9,588 bases of DNA from Paracoccaceae bacterium (GTDB lineage: Bacteria; Pseudomonadota; Alphaproteobacteria; Rhodobacterales; Rhodobacteraceae): positions 1-9,588 of the forward strand of contig JALQTL010000058.1 in the NCBI GenBank assembly GCA_023260935.1, written 5' to 3'. A model generated the notes under the pieces. The model was not told where the DNA came from and made no database searches. It saw only the letters and a program-made list of their open reading frames with translations. Made by a program: the position numbers and the translations under genes. Below, piece by piece: positions 1 to 6,900 of this stretch (position 1 is its first letter; each line of letters opens with the position of its first letter).

Positions 1-2187
1 TCCTCGGTCGCCGAAACCGCCGGGGTCTATCATGAATTCCTGACGCCGAAGGAAATGAAGGACCGCTGGCCACTTTTGCGCACCGATGATCTGGTGGGCG
101 CGCTTTACCATCCTCAGGACGGCTACATCAACCCGGCCGACGTGACGCAGGCCATGGCCAAGGGCGCGCGCCAGCTGGGCGCCACGATCGAACGCAAGAT
201 CCAGGTGAACGGCTATCGCTGGACCGGGTCTGAATGGATCGTGTCCTGTGAACGTCTGGCCGAAAAGGGCGGCATGCTGACCGGCACGGGCGAGGTTTTC
301 GAGATCACCGCCGAACATGTCGTCACCGCCACCGGCAACCACGCGCAGCGCACCGCGCGGCTTCTGGGCGTGAAGATTCCCGCCATTCCGGTGGAACACC
401 AGTATATCGTGACCGAGCCGGACCCCGCGCTGGTGGAATGGCGCAAGACCAACCCGCAGCACCCTGTTCTGCGCGATGCCGATGCCAAATGGTATGTGCG
501 CGAAGAACGCGGTGGCTGGATCCTTGGCCCCTATGAGAGGGGCGCCCCGGCCCGCTTCCTTTACGACGTGCCGGAAAGCTTCCGCGCCGATCTTTTCCCG
601 CTGGATCTGGAACGGATCGAAGCGGAATACATGTCGATGATCCATCGGTTGCCGTCCTCGGAAACGGTGGGTCTGAAAGATGATTTCAACGGCCCGATCT
701 GCTATACGCCCGATGGCAACCCGCTGGTCGGCCCGGTGCCGGGCCTGCGCAACATGTGGATCGCCGAAGGCTTCAGCTTTGGGATCACGGCCGCGGGCGG
801 CACCGGCTACTACCTTGCCCAGATGATGACGGAAGGCGAGGCCGAGATCGACATGGCCAGCCTCGATCCGCGCCGTTATGGCGGCTGGATGACGACTGAA
901 TACGCCGCGCGCAAGAACGAGGAATGCTACGAACACGTCTTCATCCTGCACCATCCCGATGAGGAACGCGAAGCCTGCCGCCCGCTGCGCACCGCGCCCA
1001 ACTATGACCGCCAGATCGCCCTTGGCGCGCAGATGGGGCAGGTCAATGGCTGGGAACGCCCGAACTACTACGGCCCCGTCGATGCACCTGCCGATTTCGA
1101 CCACAACGCGCGGTCCTTCCGGCGCGGCGGCTGGTGGCAATACGCCGTGGCCGAGGCCGAGGCGATCCGCTCTGCCGCCGGCCTGATCGACGCGACCGCC
1201 TTTACAAAGCATCTGGTCCGCGGGCCCGGCGCCACGGCTTTCCTTGACCATTTCACCTGCAACAAACTGCCGACGGTGGGTCGGATCAATCTGACCTATG
1301 CGCTGACCGACCATGGCACGGTGCGTACGGAATACACCATCGTCCGCCTGAAGCAGGATGAATACTACCTGATCTCTGCCGGCGCGTGGACGTCCTATGA
1401 CGCCGACTTCCTGATCAAGTCGGCCGAGGATTTCGTGGCGCAGGGCGGCGGCCATGTCGATATCCATGACATCACGACGCAGTGGGGTGTCTTTGCCCTT
1501 GCCGGCCCGAACAGCCGCGCCATCCTGGCCGAGATCGTCAAGGATGCCGCCCCGGAAACGGTGCTGTCGAACAAGCGTTTCCCCTGGCTTTCCTATCGCA
1601 ACATCGAACTGGGCATGTGCCCGGTGCGGGCGGTGCGGGTGGCTTATACGGGCGAGTTGGGTTGGGAACTGCACCACCCGATCGAGATGGGCCGCTATCT
1701 GTGGGATCTGCTGATGAAGGCCGGCGAAAAGCACGGGCTGAAACCCGTCGGGGCACGGGCGCAGAACTGGCTGCGGCAGGAAAAATCCTATCGGGCCTTT
1801 GGCAATGAACTGGGCCGCGATGCCACCCCGCTGGAGGCCGCGCTGGACCGTTTCGTCGATCTGTCAAAGGAGTTCCGGGGCAAGGCCAGAATGCTGGAAA
1901 CCGGCATTCGGGCGAAGTGTTGCACGCTGTTGATCGACGGCCCGGCCGATGCAGATCCCTGGGGCAAGGAAGCGTTGCTTCTGAACGGCGAAAAGATCGG
2001 GCGTCTGACCTCGGGCGGCTGGTCGGTGGCCTTTGGCAAGCATATCGGCATGGGCTATGTCCGCCCCGATCTGGCCGAGGTGGGCACGAAGCTGAAGGTC
2101 AAGATGCTGCGTCAGGAATGGGATGCGGTGGTGGTGGAAGACAGCCCCTTCGATCCCTCGAATGCCCGCATCCGGGTGGACGGCTGA
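1..2187 (+). CDS. FAD-dependent dimethylglycine/sarcosine dehydrogenase-like protein with GcvT domain, 5' partial
   Basis: The frame is open from base 1 to the TGA at 2185-2187, giving 728 residues. The ATG at 55 is internal, because sequence before it (SSVAETAGVYHEF) reads on in frame. Family members are roughly 800-820 residues, so the N-terminus with the GxGxxG dinucleotide fold and the covalent-FAD histidine is off the window. Visible order: the rest of the DAO-type FAD/substrate domain to about residue 285, including VGPVPGLRNMWIAEGFSFG and AAGGTGYYLAQ; an FAO_M-type linker at about 290-345 (DPRRYGG, ECYEHVFILHHP); then a GcvT/folate-binding domain from about 355 and a GcvT C-terminal barrel to the end. 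The family oxidatively demethylates dimethylglycine, sarcosine or related N-methyl compounds, often passing the one-carbon unit to tetrahydrofolate. The exact substrate cannot be read here. It ends beside a convergent gene across a long inverted repeat. Confidence 0.93.
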   Translation, partial: SSVAETAGVYHEFLTPKEMKDRWPLLRTDDLVGALYHPQDGYINPADVTQAMAKGARQLGATIERKIQVNGYRWTGSEWIVSCERLAEKGGMLTGTGEVFEITAEHVVTATGNHAQRTARLLGVKIPAIPVEHQYIVTEPDPALVEWRKTNPQHPVLRDADAKWYVREERGGWILGPYERGAPARFLYDVPESFRADLFPLDLERIEAEYMSMIHRLPSSETVGLKDDFNGPICYTPDGNPLVGPVPGLRNMWIAEGFSFGITAAGGTGYYLAQMMTEGEAEIDMASLDPRRYGGWMTTEYAARKNEECYEHVFILHHPDEEREACRPLRTAPNYDRQIALGAQMGQVNGWERPNYYGPVDAPADFDHNARSFRRGGWWQYAVAEAEAIRSAAGLIDATAFTKHLVRGPGATAFLDHFTCNKLPTVGRINLTYALTDHGTVRTEYTIVRLKQDEYYLISAGAWTSYDADFLIKSAEDFVAQGGGHVDIHDITTQWGVFALAGPNSRAILAEIVKDAAPETVLSNKRFPWLSYRNIELGMCPVRAVRVAYTGELGWELHHPIEMGRYLWDLLMKAGEKHGLKPVGARAQNWLRQEKSYRAFGNELGRDATPLEAALDRFVDLSKEFRGKARMLETGIRAKCCTLLIDGPADADPWGKEALLLNGEKIGRLTSGGWSVAFGKHIGMGYVRPDLAEVGTKLKVKMLRQEWDAVVVEDSPFDPSNARIRVDG

Positions 2188-2192
2188 CAGCG

Positions 2193-2296
2193 CCGGGGCT
2201 CTGCCCCGGACCCCGGAGTACTTTCACCAAGATGAAACCCGTGGCCTCCTTCATCTTGGCAGGAAATACTCCGGGGGTCCGGGGGCTGGCCCCCGG
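2193..2296. repeat. Long imperfect inverted repeat between convergent genes (probable bidirectional terminator/intergenic repeat element)
   Basis: The left arm (2193-2236) carries CCGGGGCTCTGCCCCGGAC, then CCCGGAGTACTTTC and CCAAGATGAA. The right arm (2250-2296), reverse-complemented, carries CCGGGGGCCAGCCCCCGGAC, then CCCGGAGTATTTCC and CCAAGATGAA. The arms therefore match over about 44 bases with a few differences, around a 13-base centre. Each arm also contains its own small hairpin, GGGGC-TCT-GCCCC at 2195-2207 and GGGGGC-TG-GCCCCC at 2281-2294, so a three-stem or cruciform fold is possible. It fills the gap between the convergent dehydrogenase and GH25 genes, as expected of a two-way transcription stop. 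From memory, similar GGGGCTCTGCCCC...GGAGTATTT...AAGATGAA elements recur in Rhodobacterales genomes. There is only one copy here, so repetition cannot be shown. Confidence 0.8.
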
Positions 2297-2318
2297 CTCC
2301 CTTGGCCTTCCAAAGCCT

Positions 2319-3125
2319 TCACGGTCGCGCGTTGCGGGCCAGCCAGGCCGACCAGTCGGCGGCGGAACCGGCAAAGGCGTTCAGATCGGCCCTGCCGCGG
2401 ACACCCGGGACCAGCCCTGTGCCGCTGTATTGCCAGAAGGTCCAGTGCCGCCCGCCATAGATGTCGCGCGGATGCCCGGCGACTGACCGCAGCCAGAAGT
2501 CATGCGGGCCCAGCCTCCACATTTCGTTTCTTTGAAAGAAATCAGGCGCGGAATAGATAATCGGGCGCTGCCCGTAATATGCTTCGATCATGTCCAGAAA
2601 TATGCGCGCCTCGGCCCGGATGCTTTCGGGCGGCGGGCGGCGCGTGCAGGTGGGGGAAAACGGGGTCCATTCCATGTCCAGCACCGGGGGCAGGGCTCCG
2701 GCCGCGCGGGGCACATGGCGGATGAACCAGCGCGCCTGCTCAGCCGCCGGGCGGCAGTGATACCAGAAGTGATAGGCTCCGACCGGCACGCCTGCACGGC
2801 GCGCGGCGGCCCAGTTGGGCGCAAAGGCGGCATCGACGATATCGCCGCCTTCGGTCGCTTTCAGAAAGGCGAAGTTCACGCCGCTTTCGCGGGCGGTCTT
2901 CCAGTCGATCTGCCCCTGCCAGCGCGAGGCGTCGATGCCATGGACGGCATAGCTGCCCGGGTGGCGCCCGTTCCATTCATGCGGGTTGGCATCCCCAAAC
3001 CTCGCCGGGCGCACTTGCACAGGGGCGGCGGTCCCCGCGGTCTGTGGCCCCGGCGATTGCGGCGCCCGGTCGGGCCCGCAGGCCGCCAGAAAAAGGAAAA
3101 GGGTCAGACCCGCAAACCGCCACAT
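2319..3125 (-). CDS. Glycoside hydrolase family 25 (lysozyme-like) lipoprotein
   Basis: A 268-residue protein predicted to hydrolyse the MurNAc-GlcNAc bond of peptidoglycan from a lipid-anchored position in the envelope. The N-terminus is a short lipoprotein signal peptide with lipobox LAAC, so lipidation would be at Cys16, followed by a Pro/Ala-rich linker to about residue 55. GH25 motifs follow in order: GIDASRWQG (Asp65), FAFLKATEG, GAYHFWY, LDMEW (Asp150, Glu152, the expected catalytic acid pair), IIYS, FWQYS and DLNAF (Asp248). I chose the ATG at 3125. An in-frame TTG at 3143 would add six residues but gives a poorer signal-peptide start, and neither has a clear Shine-Dalgarno, so the start is the least certain part. 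It lies 95 bases downstream of the AhpD-like gene on the same strand and converges on the dehydrogenase. Alphaproteobacterial members may serve cell-wall remodelling rather than defence; the sequence does not decide. Confidence 0.92.
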   Translation of the reverse strand: MWRFAGLTLFLFLAACGPDRAPQSPGPQTAGTAAPVQVRPARFGDANPHEWNGRHPGSYAVHGIDASRWQGQIDWKTARESGVNFAFLKATEGGDIVDAAFAPNWAAARRAGVPVGAYHFWYHCRPAAEQARWFIRHVPRAAGALPPVLDMEWTPFSPTCTRRPPPESIRAEARIFLDMIEAYYGQRPIIYSAPDFFQRNEMWRLGPHDFWLRSVAGHPRDIYGGRHWTFWQYSGTGLVPGVRGRADLNAFAGSAADWSAWLARNARP

Positions 3126-3220
3126 CGGCGCAGTCTGGCCCAAAGCCCGATGGCTGTCATCCGTGATGTCGGGTGATCGGCGGATTGCGCCCCCTTGCGG
3201 GGCTTCCGGCGTGGGTCAGA

Positions 3221-3565
3221 TCAGTCGGCCGGAGTGGCCAGTTCATCCCAGCAGGCAAGGGCATGGGCGGCATACATCAGTGCCGGGCCGCCGCCCATCT
3301 GGATGCACATTGACAGCACATCGCCCAACTCCTCACGCGTGGCGCCGGCCTTCATCAGCGCTTCGACATGAAAGTTGATGCAGGGTTCGCACCGCTCTGC
3401 TACCGCGATGCCAAGGGCCACATATTCCTTTTCCTTCACCGACAGATGCGGGCTGTCCTTGGCAACTTTCGACAGATCGCCAAAGGCGGCGGCGGTTTGC
3501 GGGATCAGCTTGTTCATCGCGCGAATCTCGCCGCGCATGTCGTGGATTTTTGCCTTGTAGCTCAC
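3221..3565 (-). CDS. AhpD/carboxymuconolactone decarboxylase-like protein
   Basis: A 114-residue all-alpha protein of the carboxymuconolactone decarboxylase (CMD) superfamily. Residues 56-68 hold AERCEPCINFHVE, with Glu58, Cys59, Cys62 and His66 forming the CxxCxxxH redox/proton-relay centre of AhpD-type members. The C-terminal GGGPALMYAAHAL helix is also typical. AhpD-like members act as small thiol peroxidases or reductants of peroxiredoxins. With the CxxC pair intact, a thiol redox role is more likely than true lactone decarboxylation, but the partner is unknown. The start is GTG at 3565, preceded by AAAGGAG six bases upstream. The frame stays open further upstream, to another GTG at 3601, but that would put this ribosome site inside the gene. 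It follows the D-amino-acid dehydrogenase by 94 bases on the same strand, so co-transcription is possible, though an AT-rich stretch and a hairpin lie between them. Confidence 0.93.
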   Translation of the reverse strand: MSYKAKIHDMRGEIRAMNKLIPQTAAAFGDLSKVAKDSPHLSVKEKEYVALGIAVAERCEPCINFHVEALMKAGATREELGDVLSMCIQMGGGPALMYAAHALACWDELATPAD

Positions 3566-3571
3566 GGTCAG

Positions 3572-3578
3572 CTCCTTT
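3572..3578 (-). promoter_or_regulatory. Shine-Dalgarno site that fixes the AhpD-like start
   Basis: The minus strand reads AAAGGAG, then CTGACC, then GTG. This near-consensus site with a 6-base spacer supports the GTG at 3565 over the longer in-frame GTG at 3601. Confidence 0.75.
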
Positions 3579-3605
3579 GCTTTGCCCCATGGCTGTGCCA
3601 CGACG

Positions 3606-3622
3606 CAAGGCGCGAAGCCTTG
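3606..3622 (-). other. Small hairpin in the leader of the AhpD-like gene
   Basis: CAAGGC and GCCTTG form a perfect 6-bp stem around a 5-base loop, with three more pairs possible past a single-base bulge. No run of T follows on either strand. It could be a weak terminator for the D-amino-acid dehydrogenase gene upstream or a leader structure for the AhpD-like gene. Next to it, 3628-3660 is a short A/T-rich stretch, unusual in this G/C-rich window, that could hold a promoter, but I could not assign convincing -35 and -10 boxes. Confidence 0.35.
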
Positions 3623-3659
3623 ACGTGCATCAATTCAAATTCAGACGGTCATATATGTT

Positions 3660-4742
3660 TCAGGCCGCGCAGAAGCGCCCGGGCGACAGCGCACCGATCA
3701 GCGCCGGGCTGATCACCGGGGGCTGCCCCGCAATCAGGTCTGCCGCAAGGGTACTGGCTGCGGGGCAGGTCTGGAAACCCTGCCCCCCTTGTCCGGCCAG
3801 CCAGAAAAAGCCCGGGCAGGCGGCATCAAAGCCGATCACCATCGTCCGGTCAGGCGAAAAGGTGCGCAAGCCGGCCCAGTTGGCCAGCAACCGGGTGACG
3901 GGAGTGGTTACGAAAGCTTCGTATCGCGCAAGGCCCTCGGCCAGAACCATGTCATCGGCCCAGGCATCATGGGGTTGCATCAGGTGTTCTTCCGCGGGCG
4001 AAACGATCAGCGCGCCCGCATCGGGCTTGGCATACCAGCTTTCCCCGGCGCCGAAGATCATCGGCCAGTTCGAGACATTCAGGCCATCCGGCGCGGGGAT
4101 GCGGGCCATTGACCGGCGATAGGGGGTAAAGCCGATGGGACGCACCCCTGCCATCGCCGCGATCTGATCCACCCAGGCGCCCGCCGCATTCACGATCACA
4201 TCGGCCCGGAATTGCCCGGCGCCACTGTCCACCACCCATGCCGGGCCATCCCGCCGGATGGCGGTGACGGGCGCCTTGGTCAGTATTTCGGCCCCGGCCG
4301 CGCGGGCGTTGCGGGCAAAGCCCTGAATCAACCTGTCGGTATCTATGTCCCAGGCATGAGCGGCATAGGCCGCAAGGCCAACCACGTCCGGGTTCAACGT
4401 TGGCACGAAAGCCAGTGCCTCAGTCACGCTGATCGGGTCCAGGTTCATGCCCGCGCTGTCGGCGTGGAAGGCCTCTGCGTCACTGTCACGCCCCACCATC
4501 AGCAGGCCACGCGGGGAAAGGATGCCTTCGGCAGAGGTAAAGAATTCCTGCGATGCAAGCGAAAGCTCGACCACCGCAGGGGTGCCGTAGCGCGGTTCAT
4601 AAAGCGCCGCAGAGCGGCCCGAAGCGTGGTGGGCGAGCGTGGCTTCTGCCTCCAGCAGGGTCACGCGGGCCCGGGTGCCAAGGCTTGCTGCCAGCGATAC
4701 CCCCGCGATGCCCCCGCCGATGATCAGCACATCCCTGTCCAT
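3660..4742 (-). CDS. FAD-dependent D-amino-acid dehydrogenase, DauA-like
   Basis: A 360-residue DAO-family flavoprotein. The FAD fold is at the N-terminus (VLIIGGGIAGVSLAASLG, residues 5-22) with the acidic end of the second strand at LLEAEA (29-34). Resemblance to Pseudomonas D-arginine dehydrogenase DauA, recalled from memory, runs end to end: HHASGRSAALY (38-48), YGTP (52-55), DIDTD (132-136), VNAAGAWVDQIA, GVRPIGFTPYRRS (199-211), NWPM, ESWYAKPDAG (234-243), WAGLRTF (289-295) and FFWLAGQGGQGFQT. Residues expected to hold the amino-acid carboxylate are present (Tyr237, Arg293). The likely reaction is oxidative deamination of D-amino acids to 2-oxo acids and ammonia, with electrons passed on from FAD. 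The ATG at 4742 has AAGGAAGGAG eight bases upstream; the frame extends further upstream but without motifs. No exporter or racemase lies beside it. D-arginine specificity is doubtful because the guanidinium-contacting residues are changed. Confidence 0.9.
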   Translation of the reverse strand: MDRDVLIIGGGIAGVSLAASLGTRARVTLLEAEATLAHHASGRSAALYEPRYGTPAVVELSLASQEFFTSAEGILSPRGLLMVGRDSDAEAFHADSAGMNLDPISVTEALAFVPTLNPDVVGLAAYAAHAWDIDTDRLIQGFARNARAAGAEILTKAPVTAIRRDGPAWVVDSGAGQFRADVIVNAAGAWVDQIAAMAGVRPIGFTPYRRSMARIPAPDGLNVSNWPMIFGAGESWYAKPDAGALIVSPAEEHLMQPHDAWADDMVLAEGLARYEAFVTTPVTRLLANWAGLRTFSPDRTMVIGFDAACPGFFWLAGQGGQGFQTCPAASTLAADLIAGQPPVISPALIGALSPGRFCAA

Positions 4743-4881
4743 TCCGCGCGCTCCTTCCTTGTTCGCCCGCCGTCCCGTTCTGGTCGATCGATGCCACAGC
4801 CGCGCGGGAATGACGAGGGCGCAAAGGTCCGCTTGGCGCCCGGATGCGACGGAGGGCCCTTGCGCGGGTGCCATGACGACA

Positions 4882-4911
4882 GGGGCGCGGCAGATCGCTC
4901 TGCCGCGCCCC
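4882..4911 (-). terminator. Probable rplY transcription terminator
   Basis: A perfect 13-bp stem (GGGGCGCGGCAGA / TCTGCCGCGCCCC) around the tetraloop TCGC, beginning 23 bases past the rplY stop codon. The stem is very stable. The minus-strand bases after it (TGTCGTCATG) hold only scattered T, so it is not a textbook intrinsic terminator, but its position and symmetry fit transcript ending or 3'-end protection. The rest of the gap before the D-amino-acid dehydrogenase (4743-4881) shows only that gene's ribosome site. Confidence 0.7.
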
Positions 4912-4934
4912 CGACCTTGCCCCTTGGGGCAGGA

Positions 4935-5543
4935 TCATTCCTCGGCAGCTTCCTCGTTGTCCGAAGACCGCAGGCCCGACGGGGCCGCGATATTGGCGAT
5001 CACGAAGTTGCGGCTGATCGTCGGCTTGGCGCCTTCGGGCAGCGCCACATCGTTGATGTGGATGACATCGCCGATGTTCTTGCCGGTCAGGTCCACTGTG
5101 ATGTGATCGGGAATGTCACCGGCGGTGACTTCCAGTTCCACTTCCGGACGCACGATTGTCAGCGTGCCGCCGCGCTTCAGCCCGGGGGCCTTGTCGGCGT
5201 TTTCGAAGTTCACGTGGATGAACAGGTTGATGCGCGAGGTGCGACGCAGGCGCATCAGGTCAACGTGGGTCGGAAGATCCTTGACCACATCGCGCTGAAC
5301 ACCACGGCAGATCACGCGGACGTCTTCCTGACCTTCAACCTTCAGGTTGAACAGCGTCGACAGGAACCGGCCCTGCTTCAGCTTCGTCAGAAGATAGTTG
5401 TATTTGATGTTGATCGGCTGCGGGTCTTTGCCGCCACCGTAAACAATACCGGGCACGAGTTGCTCACGACGAGCTTGACGGGCGGCCCCCTTGCCTGTCC
5501 CCATCCGTGCCTCGGCGATCAGATCAGGGATCTCACCAGCCAT
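4935..5543 (-). CDS. rplY: 50S ribosomal protein L25 / general stress protein Ctc
   Basis: A 202-residue protein of the long, two-domain TL5/Ctc form of L25, which binds 5S rRNA in the large ribosomal subunit. The N-terminal L25 barrel covers about residues 4-95 and includes GKGAARQARREQLVPGIVYG (17-36) and the conserved VQRDVVKDLPTHVDLMRL (82-99). The C-terminal TL5 domain follows to about residue 190 (GGTLTIVRPEVELEV, ITVDLTGKNIGDVIHINDV), and the tail is acidic (SSDNEEAAEE). The ATG at 5543 has GGAGAA ending seven bases upstream; in-frame sequence further upstream is only the antisense of the MFS gene. In many alphaproteobacteria the next gene is pth (peptidyl-tRNA hydrolase). Here a flavoprotein gene follows instead, behind a strong hairpin, which suggests a single-gene transcript. 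Confidence 0.97.
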   Translation of the reverse strand: MAGEIPDLIAEARMGTGKGAARQARREQLVPGIVYGGGKDPQPINIKYNYLLTKLKQGRFLSTLFNLKVEGQEDVRVICRGVQRDVVKDLPTHVDLMRLRRTSRINLFIHVNFENADKAPGLKRGGTLTIVRPEVELEVTAGDIPDHITVDLTGKNIGDVIHINDVALPEGAKPTISRNFVIANIAAPSGLRSSDNEEAAEE

Positions 5544-5600
5544 TGCAGTTCTCCATATGTAAGTCCGCCGCCCTCCAAGGGTGCGCGGCGCGACCGGGGG

Positions 5601-5629
5601 CCTATAGCGGGGAATCGTCGGGTTGGAAA
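5601..5629 (-). promoter_or_regulatory. Candidate sigma-70-type promoter for rplY
   Basis: The minus strand reads TTTCCA, 17 bases, then TATAGG. Each box matches the TTGACA/TATAAT consensus at four of six positions, with ideal spacing and a leader of under 60 bases to the rplY ATG. This is a match by eye in a divergent rplY/MFS gap, so it is tentative. Confidence 0.35.
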
Positions 5630-5697
5630 GGGCTAAACGTGCTGCTTGTCCCGGCCCGGTGCACAGGCTAGCTCTTGCCCAACACAGCGGAGCGCCG

Positions 5698-6846
5698 ATG
5701 TCCAGTCTTTCCCTTCTTGTCGCGTCGCGCGCGCCGCTGGCGGCTTTCGCGACCATGGGCGTGCTTTGGGGCACCTTCGCGGCGGTTTTTCCCGATCTGA
5801 AGGCGATGTTGCAGGTAGGCGAGGCGCAGTTGGGCCAGCTGATCCTGTTCACCCCCATTGCGGCGGTGCTGGCCATGCTGCTGGCGCCCGTCTTCGGGGC
5901 AATGGCGGGACGGGCGGCGTTGCCGGTGGCGGCCCTTGCCATGGCGGGGGCCTTTGCGCTGCCCGGGCAGGCGGCGTCGGTCTGGCTGTTTCCGCTGGCG
6001 ATGATGGCCTGCGGGGCGGCCACGGGGCTGACGGATGTGTTGATGAATGCCCGCGTGGCGCAAATCGAAAACCAGCGCGGCCTGCATCTGATGAACCTGT
6101 GCCACGCCGCCTACAGTTTTGGCTATGCCGGGGGGGCGCTTGGCACCGGCGCGCTGCGCGGGGCGGGCTGGGGGCCTGACTGGGTGATGGGCACCATGGC
6201 TGCGGGCGCTGCGGTGCTGGCGCTGCTGACACTGGATGCAGCGGGACGGATCGAGGGGTTGCGAAAGCCAAAGGACGGCACTGCGGGCCGGCTTGGCCTT
6301 GTGCCGGTGATCGGTGGCGGGATCGTGCTGATCGCCTTCCTGACAGAAAATGCCGCCGAGAACTGGTCGGCGCTGCATATCGAAAAGACGCTGGGCGGCA
6401 GCCCGGAGCAAGGCGCGATGGGGCCGGCGGCGCTTGCCCTGACCATGGCCTTCGCGCGGCTGGCGGGGCAGGGGCTGATCACAAGGGTCAACCCGTTCCG
6501 CCTGCTGGTTGCGGGTGCCTTGGTTTCGGCGCTTGGGGCGCTTGGGGCTGCCCTTGCGGCAACGCCGGTGCAGGCCTACGCGGGGTTCATCATCATGGGC
6601 ATCGGGTCTTCGGTCATCGCGCCCACGGCCTTTTCACTGGTGGGCCGCCTAAGCGCGCCGGAAGCCCGTGCCCGCGCAGTGGCGAGGGCCACGCTGCTGG
6701 GATACTTCGGATATTTCTTCGGCCCGCCCTTGTTGGGGCTGATTGCGGGCGCCTTCGGCTTGCGCTTTGCCTTTGTCTTTGCCGCCGCCATGCTGATGGT
6801 GGTGCTGGCCCTTGCCCCTGCCATGGCGCGCGCCCGCCGGCAATAG
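5698..6846 (+). CDS. MFS transporter, YbjJ-like
   Basis: A 382-residue, strongly hydrophobic inner-membrane protein of the major facilitator superfamily with about twelve predicted helices; a short loop near residues 183-200 (RIEGLRKPKDG) divides the halves. It has signatures I associate with the YbjJ-like branch: LTDVLMNARVAQIE (111-124), then LHLMNLCHAAYSFGYAGGALG (129-149), and ENAAENWSALHI (217-228), resembling that group's EGAxxDWSALY. The substrate is unknown; the branch includes fucose-permease-like and uncharacterised proteins. The chosen ATG at 5698 has GGAG five bases upstream; the frame extends upstream but overlaps the probable rplY promoter and adds a non-membrane stretch. It is divergent from rplY and convergent with the lactate dehydrogenase gene, so it is probably monocistronic. 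Its position near a lactate dehydrogenase does not by itself imply lactate transport. Confidence 0.92.
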   Translation: MSSLSLLVASRAPLAAFATMGVLWGTFAAVFPDLKAMLQVGEAQLGQLILFTPIAAVLAMLLAPVFGAMAGRAALPVAALAMAGAFALPGQAASVWLFPLAMMACGAATGLTDVLMNARVAQIENQRGLHLMNLCHAAYSFGYAGGALGTGALRGAGWGPDWVMGTMAAGAAVLALLTLDAAGRIEGLRKPKDGTAGRLGLVPVIGGGIVLIAFLTENAAENWSALHIEKTLGGSPEQGAMGPAALALTMAFARLAGQGLITRVNPFRLLVAGALVSALGALGAALAATPVQAYAGFIIMGIGSSVIAPTAFSLVGRLSAPEARARAVARATLLGYFGYFFGPPLLGLIAGAFGLRFAFVFAAAMLMVVLALAPAMARARRQ

Positions 6847-6852
6847 GGCGCG

Positions 6853-6872
6853 AAAGCCCTTGCCAGGGCTTT
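6853..6872. terminator. Bidirectional hairpin between MFS gene and lldD
   Basis: AAAGCCCT and AGGGCTTT form a perfect 8-bp stem around the loop TGCC, seven bases after the MFS stop. The A and T runs at the stem ends suit either direction, as expected between convergent genes, though neither side has a long T tract. Confidence 0.6.
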
Positions 6873-6900
6873 GCAAATCCTTTGAAAGACCGCTTTGGCC

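Noticed and set aside
1917..2486. 189-codon plus-strand frame overlapping the end of the dehydrogenase and the palindrome
   Set aside because: It crosses the long inverted repeat and enters the GH25 gene antisense; composition and position indicate a chance frame.
3189..3203. GCCCCC-TTGC-GGGGC hairpin after the AhpD-like gene
   Set aside because: A 5-bp stem without a T tract is common by chance at this base composition, so it was not listed as a terminator.
4212..5636. 474-codon plus-strand open frame opposite the D-amino-acid dehydrogenase and rplY
   Set aside because: It spans two well-supported minus-strand genes and their gap, is rich in His/Arg/Gly as expected of a complementary frame, and has no recognisable domain.
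5544..6023. 160-codon in-frame extension of rplY upstream of its ATG
   Set aside because: It runs antisense to the MFS gene, has low-complexity Ala/Pro composition, and a clear ribosome site marks the ATG at 5543.
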